64,000 nucleotides of DNA from positions 3,286,001-3,350,000 of the forward strand of contig NZ_JACIBU010000001.1 in assembly GCF_014195485.1 (NCBI RefSeq), read 5' to 3'. Source of the stretch: Modestobacter versicolor (GTDB lineage Bacteria > Actinomycetota > Actinomycetes > Mycobacteriales > Geodermatophilaceae). Shown here piece after piece: positions 6,867-16,416 of the stretch (positions are counted from its first letter, which is position 1; every line of letters begins with the position of its first letter). Under the pieces are notes generated by a model. The model saw only the letters and a program-made list of their open reading frames with translations. It had not been told where the DNA came from and searched no databases. A program made the translations under genes and the position numbers.

Positions 6867-9800
6867 ATGGTCGGCACGGAAACCCTCTCGGACCGCATGC
6901 TCGACCGGGCGGCTGACGTCCCGGTGGACATGGCCTCGCTGGAGGCCGCGCAGGACGAGAAGCGCCGCCTGCTGGACGACGCCGCCGCGGCCGCCGGCGG
7001 GCTGATGACCGGCGGCGCCGCCCTGCCCGCGGGGGTCCGTGCCGAGGACGGCGCCGCGCTGATGCACCGGTTCTACGCCGGCGAGCCGGCCGCCGAGGTG
7101 GTCGGCCACGAGCCCGCCGAGCTGGCCGCCCTGGCCCTGGACCACCTGCGGCTGGCCGCCCGCCGCCGGCCCGGCACCCCGGTGGTCGACGTGCACCGGG
7201 GCGAGGGTGGGCGCGCGGTGCTGCGCGTGGTCGTCGACGACATGCCGTTCCTGGTCGACTCGGTCACCGCCGAGGTGGTCCGGCAGGGGATCGTCGCCCA
7301 GCACGTCGTCCACCCGATCGTCGTGGTCCGCCGGGACGCCGAGGGCGAGCTGATCGCCTTCTGCGACAGCGCGGACGCCGCCGCCTGCGGCGCCGACGCG
7401 CTGGCCGAGTCCTGGATGGCCGTCGTGCTGGCCGGTGCGGTCGACGACGAGGCCGCCGAGGACCTGGTCGCGGGGTTGGCCACCGTGCTCGCCGACGTCC
7501 GGCGCACCCACGAGGACGCCGACGCCCTCACCGCCCGCGCCCGGGAGGTGGCCGACGCGCTGGACCGGGAGCCCGCCGCGGCGGACGCCGGTGAGCACGC
7601 CGCCGACGACCCGGCCGAGGCGGCGGCGCTGCTGCGCTGGCTGGCCGACGGGAACTTCCTCTTCCTCGGCGCGCGCACGGTCGAGCTGGTCGGCGACACC
7701 GCCGACCCCTCCGTGGTCGAGGGCTCCGAGCTGGGCCTGCTGCGCGGTTCGCCGCAGCGCACCACCTCCGTCGCCCCGGCCGCGCTCGCCGCCCCCGGCG
7801 CGGTGGGCAGCCGCCGGGTGCTGGTCACCAAGGGCGACGCCCGCTCCACCGTGCAGCGCCCGGCCTGGCTGGACCTGGTCGTCGTCGACCTGCCCAGCGA
7901 CGTCCCGGGCAGCCGCGGCCGGCAGCACCTGCTGGTCGGGCTCTTCCCGAACGAGGCGTACACCAGCAGCGTCCGCGACGTGCCGCTCGTCCGGCGGACG
8001 GCCGACGCGGTGCTGGAGCGCTCCGGGGTGCCGGCCGACAGCCACTCGGGCAAGGAGCTGCTCGACGTCCTGGAGACCTACCCGCGCGACGAGCTCCTCC
8101 AGGTCGACGTCGACGAGCTGCTGCCGGTCGCGCTGGCCGTGCTGCACCTGCGCGAGCGCCGGCAGACGCGGCTCTTCCTGCGCCGCGACCCCTTCGGCCG
8201 GTTCTTCTCCGCGCTGGTCTACCTGCCCCGGGACCGGTACACGACCCAGGTCCGGCTGGCGATGCAGCGGCTGCTGCTGGAGCAGCTCGGCGGCACGAAC
8301 GTCGAGTTCACCGTCCGGTCGAGCGAGTCGGTGCTGTCCCGGCTGCACTTCGTGGTGCGGGTGCCGGTCAGCCGGCGCAGCGGCGCGACGCTGCCCGAGG
8401 TCGACGTCCCGGCGCTGGAGGCCTCGCTCGCCGCCGCCGCGCGCAGCTGGACCGACGACCTCGCCGACGCCCTGGCCGCCCGGTACGGCGACGACGCCGC
8501 CCGGATGCTGGCCCGGGTCGCCGACGCGTTCCCGGCCGCCTACCAGGAGGACTTCCCCGCCGCGCTCGCCGTCGAGGACCTGGCCCGGCTGGACCGGCTC
8601 ACCCCCGGCGGGATGGACCTGCGGCTGTGGGCCACGGCCCAGGGCCCGGAGGGCGAGCGCCGGCTGACGATCTACCGGGTGGGGGAGCGGCTGCTGCTCT
8701 CCGACGTGCTGCCGGTGCTGCAGCACATGGGCGTCGACGTCCTGGACGAGCGGCCCTACGAGATCGATCGGATCGGCGCGCCGATGGCGTGGGTCTACGA
8801 CTTCGGGCTGGCCTCGCCGACCGGCGAGGTGCCCTTCGCCGGCACCCTGCCCGAGCGGTTCACCGACGCCATCACCGCGGTGTGGGCCGGCCGCGCGGAG
8901 GACGACGCGCTCAACTCGCTGGTGCTGCTGGCCGGGCTGACCTGGCGGCAGGTGGCGGTGCTGCGGGCCTACGTGCAGTGGCTGCGGCAGGGCGGGCTGC
9001 CCTTCGGCGAGGGCTACGTGCAGGAGACGCTGGCCGCGCACCCCGGCATCGTCGCCCGGCTGGTGGCGCTGTTCGAGACCCGGTTCCACCCCGACCGCCA
9101 GGCCGGCCGGGAGGCCCGCACCACCGCGCTGGTCGCCTCCCTGGTCGAGGCGATCGGGTCGGTGGAGTCGCTGGACGCCGACCGGGTGCTCACCTCGCTG
9201 CTCGCCGCCGTCCAGGCCACCCTGCGGACGACGGCCTACACCGCGGGGGTCTTCACCGGCGGCGCCCCGCTGGCGATCAAGCTCGACCCGCACGCCGTCC
9301 CGGACCTGCCCGAGCCCCGGCCCGCCCGCGAGGTCTGGGTGAGCTCGCCGCGGGTGATGGGCGTGCACCTGCGGTTCGGCGCGGTCGCCCGGGGTGGGTT
9401 GCGCTGGAGCGACCGCCGGGAGGACCTGCGCACCGAGGTGCTCGGCCTGGTCAAGGCGCAGACGGTGAAGAACACCGTGATCGTGCCGACCGGTGCCAAG
9501 GGCGGGTTCGTGGTGCTCCGCGGGCCGGGGGAGGGGGCCTCCCGCGATGAGTTGCTGGCCGAGGGGAAGGCCTGCTACACGCTGTTCATCGGGGCGCTGC
9601 TCGCGCTCACCGACAACCTGGTCGAGGGTGCCGTCGTCCCGCCCGAGCGGGTGGTGCGCCACGACGGCGACGACACCTACCTGGTGGTCGCGGCGGACAA
9701 GGGGACGGCGACCTTCTCCGACCTGGCCAACTCCGTGGCGATCGAGCGCGGGTTCTGGCTCGGCGACGCCTTCGCCTCCGGCGGCTCGGTGGGCTACGAC

Positions 9801-11813
9801 CACAAGGCGATGGGCATCACCGCCCGCGGCGCCTGGGAGTCGGTGACCCGGCACTTCCGCGAGCTCGGCGTCGACGTGCAGAGCCAGGAGGTCACCGTCG
9901 TCGGCATCGGCGACATGTCCGGCGACGTCTTCGGCAACGGGATGCTGCTGTCGGAGCACCTGCAGCTGGTGGCCGCCTTCGACCACCGGCACGTCTTCGT
10001 CGACCCGACCCCGGACGCCGCCGTCTCCTTCGCCGAGCGCCGCCGGCTGTTCGAGCTGCCGCGCTCCTCGTGGGCCGACTACGACCGGTCGCTGATCAGC
10101 GCCGGGGGCGGGGTGTGGCCGCGGACGGCGAAGTCGGTGCCGGTCTCCGAGCCGATGCGGGTCGCGCTCGGCCTGGCCGAGGACGTCGACGCGCTCAGCC
10201 CGGCGGAGCTGGTCCGGGCGGTGCTGCTGGCCCCGGTCGACCTGCTGTTCAACGGCGGGATCGGCACCTACGTCAAGGCGTCGTCGGAGAGCGCGCTGGA
10301 CGTCGGCGACAAGGCCAACGACGCGGTGCGGGTCGACGGCGAGCAGCTGCGGGTGCGGGTGGTCGGCGAGGGCGGCAACCTGGGGCTGACCCAGCGCGGC
10401 CGGATCGAGTACGCGCTGGCCGGCGGCCGGGTGAACACCGACGCGATCGACAACTCCGCCGGCGTGGACACCTCCGACCACGAGGTCAACATCAAGATCG
10501 CGCTGAACCGGGTTGTCGACGAGGGGCGGCTGGACACCGGCGGCCGGGCGCGGTTGCTGGTCGAGATGACCGACGAGGTGGCCGCCGACGTGCTGTCCGA
10601 CAACTACGCGCAGAACGCCACGCTGGCGTCCGAGTCCTCCGCCGCCCGCGGCCTGCTGGACGCCCACCAGCGCTACCTGCGGTCGCTGGAGCGGGCCGGC
10701 CGGCTGGACCGCGCGGTCGAGGCGCTGCCCGACGACCGGGCGCTCGGCGAACGGCGCCGGGACGGGCAGGGGCTGACCAACCCCGAGCTCAGCGTGCTGC
10801 TCGCCTACGCCAAGATCGAGGCCAGCGACGCCGTGCTGCACTCCGGGCTGCCCGACGACCCGGCGCTGGCCGGGTTGCTGCAGGACTACTTCCCCGCCGC
10901 GCTCCGCCGCCGGTTCCCGACCGCGCTGACCAGCCACCCGCTGCGCCGGGAGATCGTCGCGACCGCGCTGACCAACCGGGCGGTGAACGTCGCCGGGGTC
11001 ACCGGGTTGTTCCGGCTGGCCGAGGAGACCGGCGCCCCGCTGGCCGCGGTGGTGCGGGCGCACGCGGTGGCCCGGGCGGCGTTCGACGTCGACCGGCTCT
11101 GGGACGCCGCGCGCGAGCTGGACAACCGGGTGCCGGCCGCGGTGCAGGTGCACCTGCGCACCGAGGCGACCCGGCTGGCCGAGCGGGCCACCCGCTGGCT
11201 GCTGCGGGTGCCCGAGCTCACCGCGGAGCCGGCGGCCACGCTGGGCGCCGTGACGGAGCGGTTCGCCGCACCGGTGGCGACGGTCCGGGCGGGGCTGCCC
11301 GGCTGGCTGCTGGGTGCCGACGCCGAGGCCTACGCCGACCGGTCCGCGGAGCTGCGCTCGGCGGGGGTGCCGCCGGAGCTGGCCGCCGAGGTCGCGGCCG
11401 CGCCGCTGCTGCCGACCGCCCTCGACCTCACCGTGGTCGCCGAGCGCACCGGTGCGCCGATCGCGCTGGCCGGCCAGGTGTCGCAGTGCCTGGCCGAGCG
11501 GCTGGGGCTGGTGCCGCTGCGCGAGCTGGTCACCGGCCTGCCGCGGGACCGGCGCTGGCCGTCGATGGCCCGGGCGACGCTCCGCGACGACCTGGCCACC
11601 GAGCAGGCGACGCTGACCGCGGACGTGCTCGGCCTGCGCAGCTCCGACGAGGAGACCGCCGGTGAGCTGGTGGCCCGCTGGGTCGACGCGTGGGACCTGT
11701 CCCAGCAGCGGTCGGCGGCCCAGCTGGCCGAGCTGGCCGGTGGTGACCGGCACGAGCTGGCCGAGCTGCTGGTCGCCGTCCGCACCCTGCGGGGGCTGCG
11801 CTCGCGCCGCTAG
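6867..11813 (+). CDS. gdh: NAD-specific glutamate dehydrogenase, large (180-kDa) type
   Basis: A 1648-residue enzyme, the normal size for the L180 class of NAD-glutamate dehydrogenases, which convert glutamate to 2-oxoglutarate and ammonia. The N-terminal half carries ACT-like regulatory segments. The catalytic core shows MGVHLRFGAVARGGLRWSD (near residue 830) and PTGAKGGFV with the probable catalytic lysine (near 875). A nucleotide-binding stretch VVGIGDMSGDVFGNGM is near 1012. It stands alone with a probable leaderless start. The role is likely glutamate catabolism or ammonia balance in the cytoplasm. Its stop codon shares the CTAG palindrome with the convergent nuclease gene. Confidence 0.95.
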   Translation: MVGTETLSDRMLDRAADVPVDMASLEAAQDEKRRLLDDAAAAAGGLMTGGAALPAGVRAEDGAALMHRFYAGEPAAEVVGHEPAELAALALDHLRLAARRRPGTPVVDVHRGEGGRAVLRVVVDDMPFLVDSVTAEVVRQGIVAQHVVHPIVVVRRDAEGELIAFCDSADAAACGADALAESWMAVVLAGAVDDEAAEDLVAGLATVLADVRRTHEDADALTARAREVADALDREPAAADAGEHAADDPAEAAALLRWLADGNFLFLGARTVELVGDTADPSVVEGSELGLLRGSPQRTTSVAPAALAAPGAVGSRRVLVTKGDARSTVQRPAWLDLVVVDLPSDVPGSRGRQHLLVGLFPNEAYTSSVRDVPLVRRTADAVLERSGVPADSHSGKELLDVLETYPRDELLQVDVDELLPVALAVLHLRERRQTRLFLRRDPFGRFFSALVYLPRDRYTTQVRLAMQRLLLEQLGGTNVEFTVRSSESVLSRLHFVVRVPVSRRSGATLPEVDVPALEASLAAAARSWTDDLADALAARYGDDAARMLARVADAFPAAYQEDFPAALAVEDLARLDRLTPGGMDLRLWATAQGPEGERRLTIYRVGERLLLSDVLPVLQHMGVDVLDERPYEIDRIGAPMAWVYDFGLASPTGEVPFAGTLPERFTDAITAVWAGRAEDDALNSLVLLAGLTWRQVAVLRAYVQWLRQGGLPFGEGYVQETLAAHPGIVARLVALFETRFHPDRQAGREARTTALVASLVEAIGSVESLDADRVLTSLLAAVQATLRTTAYTAGVFTGGAPLAIKLDPHAVPDLPEPRPAREVWVSSPRVMGVHLRFGAVARGGLRWSDRREDLRTEVLGLVKAQTVKNTVIVPTGAKGGFVVLRGPGEGASRDELLAEGKACYTLFIGALLALTDNLVEGAVVPPERVVRHDGDDTYLVVAADKGTATFSDLANSVAIERGFWLGDAFASGGSVGYDHKAMGITARGAWESVTRHFRELGVDVQSQEVTVVGIGDMSGDVFGNGMLLSEHLQLVAAFDHRHVFVDPTPDAAVSFAERRRLFELPRSSWADYDRSLISAGGGVWPRTAKSVPVSEPMRVALGLAEDVDALSPAELVRAVLLAPVDLLFNGGIGTYVKASSESALDVGDKANDAVRVDGEQLRVRVVGEGGNLGLTQRGRIEYALAGGRVNTDAIDNSAGVDTSDHEVNIKIALNRVVDEGRLDTGGRARLLVEMTDEVAADVLSDNYAQNATLASESSAARGLLDAHQRYLRSLERAGRLDRAVEALPDDRALGERRRDGQGLTNPELSVLLAYAKIEASDAVLHSGLPDDPALAGLLQDYFPAALRRRFPTALTSHPLRREIVATALTNRAVNVAGVTGLFRLAEETGAPLAAVVRAHAVARAAFDVDRLWDAARELDNRVPAAVQVHLRTEATRLAERATRWLLRVPELTAEPAATLGAVTERFAAPVATVRAGLPGWLLGADAEAYADRSAELRSAGVPPELAAEVAAAPLLPTALDLTVVAERTGAPIALAGQVSQCLAERLGLVPLRELVTGLPRDRRWPSMARATLRDDLATEQATLTADVLGLRSSDEETAGELVARWVDAWDLSQQRSAAQLAELAGGDRHELAELLVAVRTLRGLRSRR

Positions 11814-12673
11814 CCCTGCTGCCAGCGGACCTGGGCCAGGGTGCGGAGCCGGGCCCAGCCCGACGGCACCCCGGGTCCGCCGGCGTCCGCCCCGACGGTG
11901 GCCGGCAGCCGGTCGACGGCGGCGAGCTGGTCCAGGTCCAGGCCGGTGAGCGCGGCGACGTCGGCGACCGGCACCTGGAAGGTGCGGAACGGCCCGAGCG
12001 GCGGGGCGTCGTCGGTGGCGGCCGTGCCGGGCAGCTCGCCGACCAGCGGCGTCTGGTCGAGCAGGTAGCCGGTGGCGGCCAGCTCGCCGCGGTGCACGAA
12101 CGCCGCCACCTTGACGAACCGCAGCGGGACGCGGATGCCGCGGTAGGGCGGGTCGGCCGGGTCGAGCACCGGCGCGGTGAGGACGACGAGCTTCCGCTGG
12201 GCCGTGGCGGCGTTGGTCAGCAGGTACTCCTCCAGGCCGAGCCACAGCTGCTCGCCCTGGTTGAACGAGGCGGCCTGCGGCGCGGCGTTGGTGTAGTGGA
12301 AGGTGTCCTCGTTGCCCTGCTGCGCCTCGGCGAGGGTGGTGCCCCAGACGGCGTCGGCCCGGCGGACGAGGTGGCCGCGGTCCAGGTCGTTGCGGGTGTA
12401 GACCTCCGGCCCGGTCTGCTGGCCGGCGGGCAGCCGCGGGTCCAGCCGCCACTCGATGCCCTCGCGCGGCAGGTCCTGCAGCAGCGCCCCGTCGATGCCC
12501 ACCCCGGTGACCGCGGCCAGCCGACGGTCCGGGCGGTGCAGCACGCTGAAGTGCGTGTAGTCGAGCCGGACCGTCGCCGGCCCGTCCCGCAGGGCCGGGA
12601 GCCGGACCGGGACGCCGAGCAGCTCCTCGTCCAGCCCGGTCCGGCCGGCCAGGTCGTCAGCGGGGGTCGTCAT
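11810..12673 (-). CDS. DNA/RNA non-specific endonuclease (NUC1 family)
   Basis: A 287-residue protein with the beta-beta-alpha-metal signature DRGHLVRR (D98, R99, G100, H101), where the histidine is the general base. The metal-binding stretch TNAAPQAASFNQG (about residues 128-140) and WLGLE follow. It should cut DNA and RNA without sequence preference using a divalent metal. No signal peptide is visible, so the site of action is uncertain; secreted family members usually have one. The start is supported by the family-like length. It converges on glutamate dehydrogenase with the stop codons overlapping. Confidence 0.9.
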   Translation of the reverse strand: MTTPADDLAGRTGLDEELLGVPVRLPALRDGPATVRLDYTHFSVLHRPDRRLAAVTGVGIDGALLQDLPREGIEWRLDPRLPAGQQTGPEVYTRNDLDRGHLVRRADAVWGTTLAEAQQGNEDTFHYTNAAPQAASFNQGEQLWLGLEEYLLTNAATAQRKLVVLTAPVLDPADPPYRGIRVPLRFVKVAAFVHRGELAATGYLLDQTPLVGELPGTAATDDAPPLGPFRTFQVPVADVAALTGLDLDQLAAVDRLPATVGADAGGPGVPSGWARLRTLAQVRWQQG

Positions 12674-12768
12674 GCCCCCATGCTGCGGGGAGGGTCCGAC
12701 GATCGCCCCGCCACGCCCGTACCGCGTGGTTCCGCATGGGCGACCACCCGGCGGGGCACAACGGGTCC

Positions 12769-13221
12769 ATGAAGACCGTCGCCATCGCCGTTCTCGGCGG
12801 CCTGCTCACCCTCGCCGGCATCGGGCTGCTCGTCCTGCCCGGCCCCGGCTTCATCGTCATCTTCGCCGGTCTCGCCGTGCTGGCCACCCGCTTCAGCTGG
12901 GCGAAGAAGCCGCTCGACTACGCCCAGGACAAGGCGCAGCAGGGGATCGAGGAGGTCGGCAAGAGCCCGCTGCGGGCTGCCGGGGCGCTGCTGGCCGCGC
13001 TGGCCCTCATCGCGGTGGGCGTGCTCACCCTGGCCGGGCTGGACCTGCCGTTCCTCAACGCCTTCACCGCGGTCATCCTGATCCTGTCCGGCCTGTTCCT
13101 GGTCGGCAGCGTCGTCATGGCCCGCCGCCAGGAGAAGCGCGAGGAGGCCCGGGCGCACCTGCCCGCCGCCACGCCGGGCACCGCCGGCGCGTACCGCGTC
13201 GCCGGCCCCGAGGCCGACTGA
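12769..13221 (+). CDS. PGPGW-family small transmembrane protein
   Basis: A 150-residue protein beginning at the ATG at 12769; an upstream in-frame ATG at 12736 adds a polar stretch and is less likely. The first hydrophobic pair contains VLPGPGFIVIFAGLAVLATRF, the proline-glycine turn that defines the PGPGW family (TIGR02611-like). A second helix pair follows an amphipathic linker, and the C-terminus is charged. Function unknown. It converges on the amidase gene with 3 bases between the stop codons. Confidence 0.8.
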   Translation: MKTVAIAVLGGLLTLAGIGLLVLPGPGFIVIFAGLAVLATRFSWAKKPLDYAQDKAQQGIEEVGKSPLRAAGALLAALALIAVGVLTLAGLDLPFLNAFTAVILILSGLFLVGSVVMARRQEKREEARAHLPAATPGTAGAYRVAGPEAD

Positions 13222-13224
13222 CCC

Positions 13225-14640
13225 TCAGCCGAGGTCGGGCCGGCGCCGGCCGAAGCCGGTGGCCTGCTCGAACGCGTGCCCGACCTCCAGCACCCGCCGG
13301 TCGGCCCGGGGCGCCGCGACGACCTGGAGCCCCACCGGCAGCCCGTCGGGGGTGAACCCGCCGGGCACCGACAGCGCCGGGCAACCGGTCGCCGAGACCA
13401 GCGTGCAGGAGCGCATCCAGCCCAGGTAGTCGTCGAACTCGACGTCACCCACCGAGGTCGGGTACTCCTGCTCGACCGGGAACGGCAGCACCTGCGTGGT
13501 CGGCGCCAGCAGCACGTCGAAGCGGTCGAAGAAGGCGACCACCCGCTCGTACAGCGCCGTGTGCGCCACCTCGGCCCGGCCGACGTCCGCGCCGGTGAGC
13601 TCGGCGCCGCGGGCGGCGTTCCACCGGATCGTCTCCTTGACCCGGTCGGGGTTGCGCCGCACCAAGTCGCCATAGCTGGCCTCGAACAGCCACGCCCGCA
13701 GGACGCCGAACGCCTCGTCGGCGCCGGTCAGGTCGGGGCAGTCCTCCTCGACGGTGGCGCCCAGGTCGGTGAAGACACCCAGGGAGGCCTCGAGGACGGC
13801 GGTGATCGCCGGGTCGACCGGCACCCGCCCGCCCAGCGTGGGGGCCCAGGCCACCCGCAGCCCGGTGAGCTCGGTGGGCAGCGGAGCGGCGAAGGGCGCA
13901 CCGGGGTCGCCGAGCGAGATGGGCACCCGGGGGTCGGGGCCGGCGAGCGCGGACAGGCCGAGCGCGACGTCGGCGACCGTGCGGCCCATCGGGCCCTGCA
14001 CCGACAGCTGCGACCAGCCGATCGCGGCGGGGTGGGTGGGCACCCGGCCGGGCGTGGGCCGCAGGCCGACGACGTTGCAGAACGCGGCCGGGTTGCGCAG
14101 CGAGCCGCCCATGTCGCTGCCCTCGGCGATCGGCACCAGACCGGCGGCCAGCGCGGCGGCGGCACCCCCGGAGGAGCCGCCGGCGGACAGCCCGTGCCGG
14201 TAGGGGTTGTGGGTGGCGCCAAACAGGGTGTTGAAGGTGTGCGAGCCGGCCGCGAACTCCGGCACGTTGGTCTTGCCGAGCCGGATCGCCCCCGCGGCGC
14301 GCAGCCGGGCGACCACCAGCTCGTCGTGCGCCGGCACGGTGTCGGCGTGCAGCGGCGAGCCCCACGTCGTCCGCATGCCGCCGGTGGCATGGGTGTCCTT
14401 GTGCGCGATCGGCAGGCCGTGCAGCGGTCCGACCGGCTCGCCGGCGGCCAGCCGGGCGTCGGCGGCGTCGGCCTCGGCCCGGGCGCCCTCGGCGTCCAGC
14501 GTGACGATGGCGTTGAGCGCCGGGTTCAGCCGCTCGATCCGGTCGAGGTGGGCGTCCACCAGCTCGCGGGCCGACACCTCGCGGTCGCGCACCAGCGCAG
14601 CCAGCTCGGTCGCCGGGCGGGTGCACAGGTCGTCGTCCAC
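13225..14640 (-). CDS. Amidase (amidase signature family)
   Basis: A 471-residue hydrolase with the Ser-cisSer-Lys catalytic set. Lys81 lies in GLPIAHKDT, the cis-serine at 156 in GGSSGG, and the nucleophile Ser180 in GSDMGGSLRNPA, 24 residues on as in other family members. Such enzymes cleave amide bonds; the substrate cannot be read from sequence. No gatB or gatC neighbours are present, so it is unlikely to be the Glu-tRNA amidotransferase subunit. The GTG start lies 6 bases after a TACGGT box, suggesting a leaderless transcript. Confidence 0.9.
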   Translation of the reverse strand: MDDDLCTRPATELAALVRDREVSARELVDAHLDRIERLNPALNAIVTLDAEGARAEADAADARLAAGEPVGPLHGLPIAHKDTHATGGMRTTWGSPLHADTVPAHDELVVARLRAAGAIRLGKTNVPEFAAGSHTFNTLFGATHNPYRHGLSAGGSSGGAAAALAAGLVPIAEGSDMGGSLRNPAAFCNVVGLRPTPGRVPTHPAAIGWSQLSVQGPMGRTVADVALGLSALAGPDPRVPISLGDPGAPFAAPLPTELTGLRVAWAPTLGGRVPVDPAITAVLEASLGVFTDLGATVEEDCPDLTGADEAFGVLRAWLFEASYGDLVRRNPDRVKETIRWNAARGAELTGADVGRAEVAHTALYERVVAFFDRFDVLLAPTTQVLPFPVEQEYPTSVGDVEFDDYLGWMRSCTLVSATGCPALSVPGGFTPDGLPVGLQVVAAPRADRRVLEVGHAFEQATGFGRRRPDLG

Positions 14641-14646
14641 ACCGCG

Positions 14647-14652
14647 ACCGTA
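14647..14652 (-). promoter_or_regulatory. -10 box TACGGT, leaderless start of the amidase gene
   Basis: TACGGT lies 6 bases before the GTG at 14640 on the minus strand. Confidence 0.45.
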
Positions 14653-14661
14653 ACGGCTGTC

Positions 14662-15423
14662 TCAGCGCTGAGGTATCGCGGCGGCCGGGACGACGAGGGT
14701 CAGCTCGGTGCCGCCGGCATGTTCCACGTGCAACCCCGCCCGCCGAAGCAGCGCCCGCAGCCGGACGACGGAGTCCGGCTCACCGGTGGTGGTCGCCAGC
14801 AGCCGGGCCAGCCGACCCTTGTGCGCCTTGTTGAAGTGCGACACCACCGCCCGCGTCCCGTCCGGCCGCTCGCTGAGCACCTGCACGGTCACCGCACCGG
14901 GCACCGGGGCCAGCTCGGCGTACGCGCCCGACCGCAGGTCCACGACCAGGTCGTCGATACCGGCCAGCACGTCGGTGAGCACCGGCTTCCACAGCGACCG
15001 CAGGGTGGGCAGCCCGGGCAGCGTGCTGCCCGCCGACAGCCGGTAGCCCGGGACGGCGTCGTCCGCGCGCAGCACGCCGAACAGCGCCGAGCCGACCGCC
15101 AGCCGCTGGTCGGCCCGGCGCCGCTGGGCACGGGTCAGCGACCGGACGTCGAGGGCGTCGTAGAGGACGCCGGTGTACCGCTCGATCGCCGGCATCGTCG
15201 GGCTGGTGCGCAGCGCGGCGTTGCGGGCGATCTCGTCGTCCTGCTTCGGCGACAGGTCCAGCGCGGCACGGGCCGCGGGGACGTCGGCGGACAGCGACAC
15301 CACGGCGTCCACCAGCTGCTCGCGCAGCGGGGTCAGCTCGGGTGCCGCGAGGGTGGTCAGGTCGAGCGGGGCGCCGTCGCCGCCGGGGTGCTTGGTCTCC
15401 GAGGGGGGCAGCAGCACGAGCAC
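14662..15423 (-). CDS. yaaA: YaaA/UPF0246 peroxide-stress protein
   Basis: A 253-residue protein matching the usual family length. It opens with VLVLLPPSETK, the hallmark N-terminus, and has RTSPTMPAIERYTGVLYDAL and the conserved basic motif HFNKAHKGRLARLL near the end. E. coli YaaA limits free intracellular iron during peroxide stress and binds DNA; the same role is inferred here. The GTG at 15423 is chosen over an upstream ATG at 15450 because it gives the canonical start and sits 8 bases after a TACCGT box. It is divergent from the phosphatase gene at 15565. Confidence 0.85.
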   Translation of the reverse strand: MLVLLPPSETKHPGGDGAPLDLTTLAAPELTPLREQLVDAVVSLSADVPAARAALDLSPKQDDEIARNAALRTSPTMPAIERYTGVLYDALDVRSLTRAQRRRADQRLAVGSALFGVLRADDAVPGYRLSAGSTLPGLPTLRSLWKPVLTDVLAGIDDLVVDLRSGAYAELAPVPGAVTVQVLSERPDGTRAVVSHFNKAHKGRLARLLATTTGEPDSVVRLRALLRRAGLHVEHAGGTELTLVVPAAAIPQR

Positions 15424-15431
15424 GACAGGGC

Positions 15432-15437
15432 ACGGTA
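15432..15437 (-). promoter_or_regulatory. -10 box TACCGT, leaderless start of yaaA
   Basis: TACCGT lies 8 bases before the GTG at 15423. It supports the short start that gives the family-typical N-terminus. Confidence 0.45.
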
Positions 15438-15564
15438 CGTGCTTCCTCATCTGCCCCATCCGGCACGTCTCGGGACCGTTCGGGAGCACCGCGCAGCCGC
15501 GTCATCTACCGTCCCCTGGATCGGTGCACACGCGCACCGGCGGTGGGGTCAGGAGGTGGGAACG

Positions 15565-16413
15565 GTGTTGGTGCTCGACAGCGCGGCCGTCTCCACCCGC
15601 GGACCGCGCCCGGACAACCAGGACTCCGCGGTCGGCGGACCGCTGCTGATCGCCATCGCCGACGGCGTCGGCGGCAACGTCGGCGGGGCCGTGGCCTCGT
15701 CGCTGGTGGTCAACTGGCTGGCCCCGCTGGCCTCCGGCAGCCTCGGCGACGGCGCCGACGACCCGGTGCGGGTGGTGGCCAGCGCGAACGAGCGGATCCG
15801 CGCGGCCTACACCGAGCGGCCCCGGCTGCGCACGATGGCGACCACGCTGTCGGCGTTCCACGTCGACGCCGAGGGCATCGCGCTGCTGCACATCGGCGAC
15901 TCGCGCGCCTACCTGCTGGCCGGTGACGAGCTGACCCAGATCAGCACCGACCACACGCTGGTGCAGGCGCTGATCGACGCCGGCTCGCTGACCCCGGCCG
16001 AGGCCCGGGTGCACCCGCAGCGCTCGGCGGTCTACGCCGCCCTGCACGGTGCGGACGACGACGTCGCGGCGCTGGACGTCATCCGGCTGGACGCCCGCCC
16101 CGGCGACCGGCTCATGGTCTGCTCCGACGGGCTGTCCGACGTGGTGCCGCCCAGCGTGATCCGCGACCTGCTCGTCGCCGGCCCGCCGGCCCAGGCCGCC
16201 GCGGCGCTGCGGGACGCCGCCCTCGCCGGGCCGCCGACCGACAACATCACCGTCGTGGTGGCCGACGTCCGGGAGACCACCCGCGAGGACACCCCGGCGC
16301 GGATCTCCACGGTGGGCGCCGCGGGGGAGCTGCGCGAGGAGACCGCCGAGGCGCTGGAGGCCGTCTGGCCCGGGCCCGTGCCGGTCGGCCTGGTGCAGCA
16401 CCGCCCGCGCTGA
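15565..16413 (+). CDS. PP2C-family serine/threonine phosphatase
   Basis: A 282-residue single-domain phosphatase. Metal-binding PP2C motifs appear in order: RPDNQD near residue 17, ADGVGG at Asp33, IGDSRAY near 111, CSDGLSD at Asp188 and DNITVVV at Asp226. It should remove phosphate from Ser/Thr residues using Mn or Mg. The GTG start is preceded by AGGAGGTGGG at 15551-15560, the strongest ribosome-binding site in the window. No kinase gene adjoins it. It converges on the splB-like gene with 3 bases between. Confidence 0.92.
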   Translation: MLVLDSAAVSTRGPRPDNQDSAVGGPLLIAIADGVGGNVGGAVASSLVVNWLAPLASGSLGDGADDPVRVVASANERIRAAYTERPRLRTMATTLSAFHVDAEGIALLHIGDSRAYLLAGDELTQISTDHTLVQALIDAGSLTPAEARVHPQRSAVYAALHGADDDVAALDVIRLDARPGDRLMVCSDGLSDVVPPSVIRDLLVAGPPAQAAAALRDAALAGPPTDNITVVVADVRETTREDTPARISTVGAAGELREETAEALEAVWPGPVPVGLVQHRPR

Positions 16414-16416
16414 GCC

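Noticed and set aside
6852-12452. An 1866-residue minus-strand frame opposite glutamate dehydrogenase
   Set aside because: The sense strand encodes the clearly recognisable enzyme with catalytic motifs; the antisense frame is repetitive and featureless.
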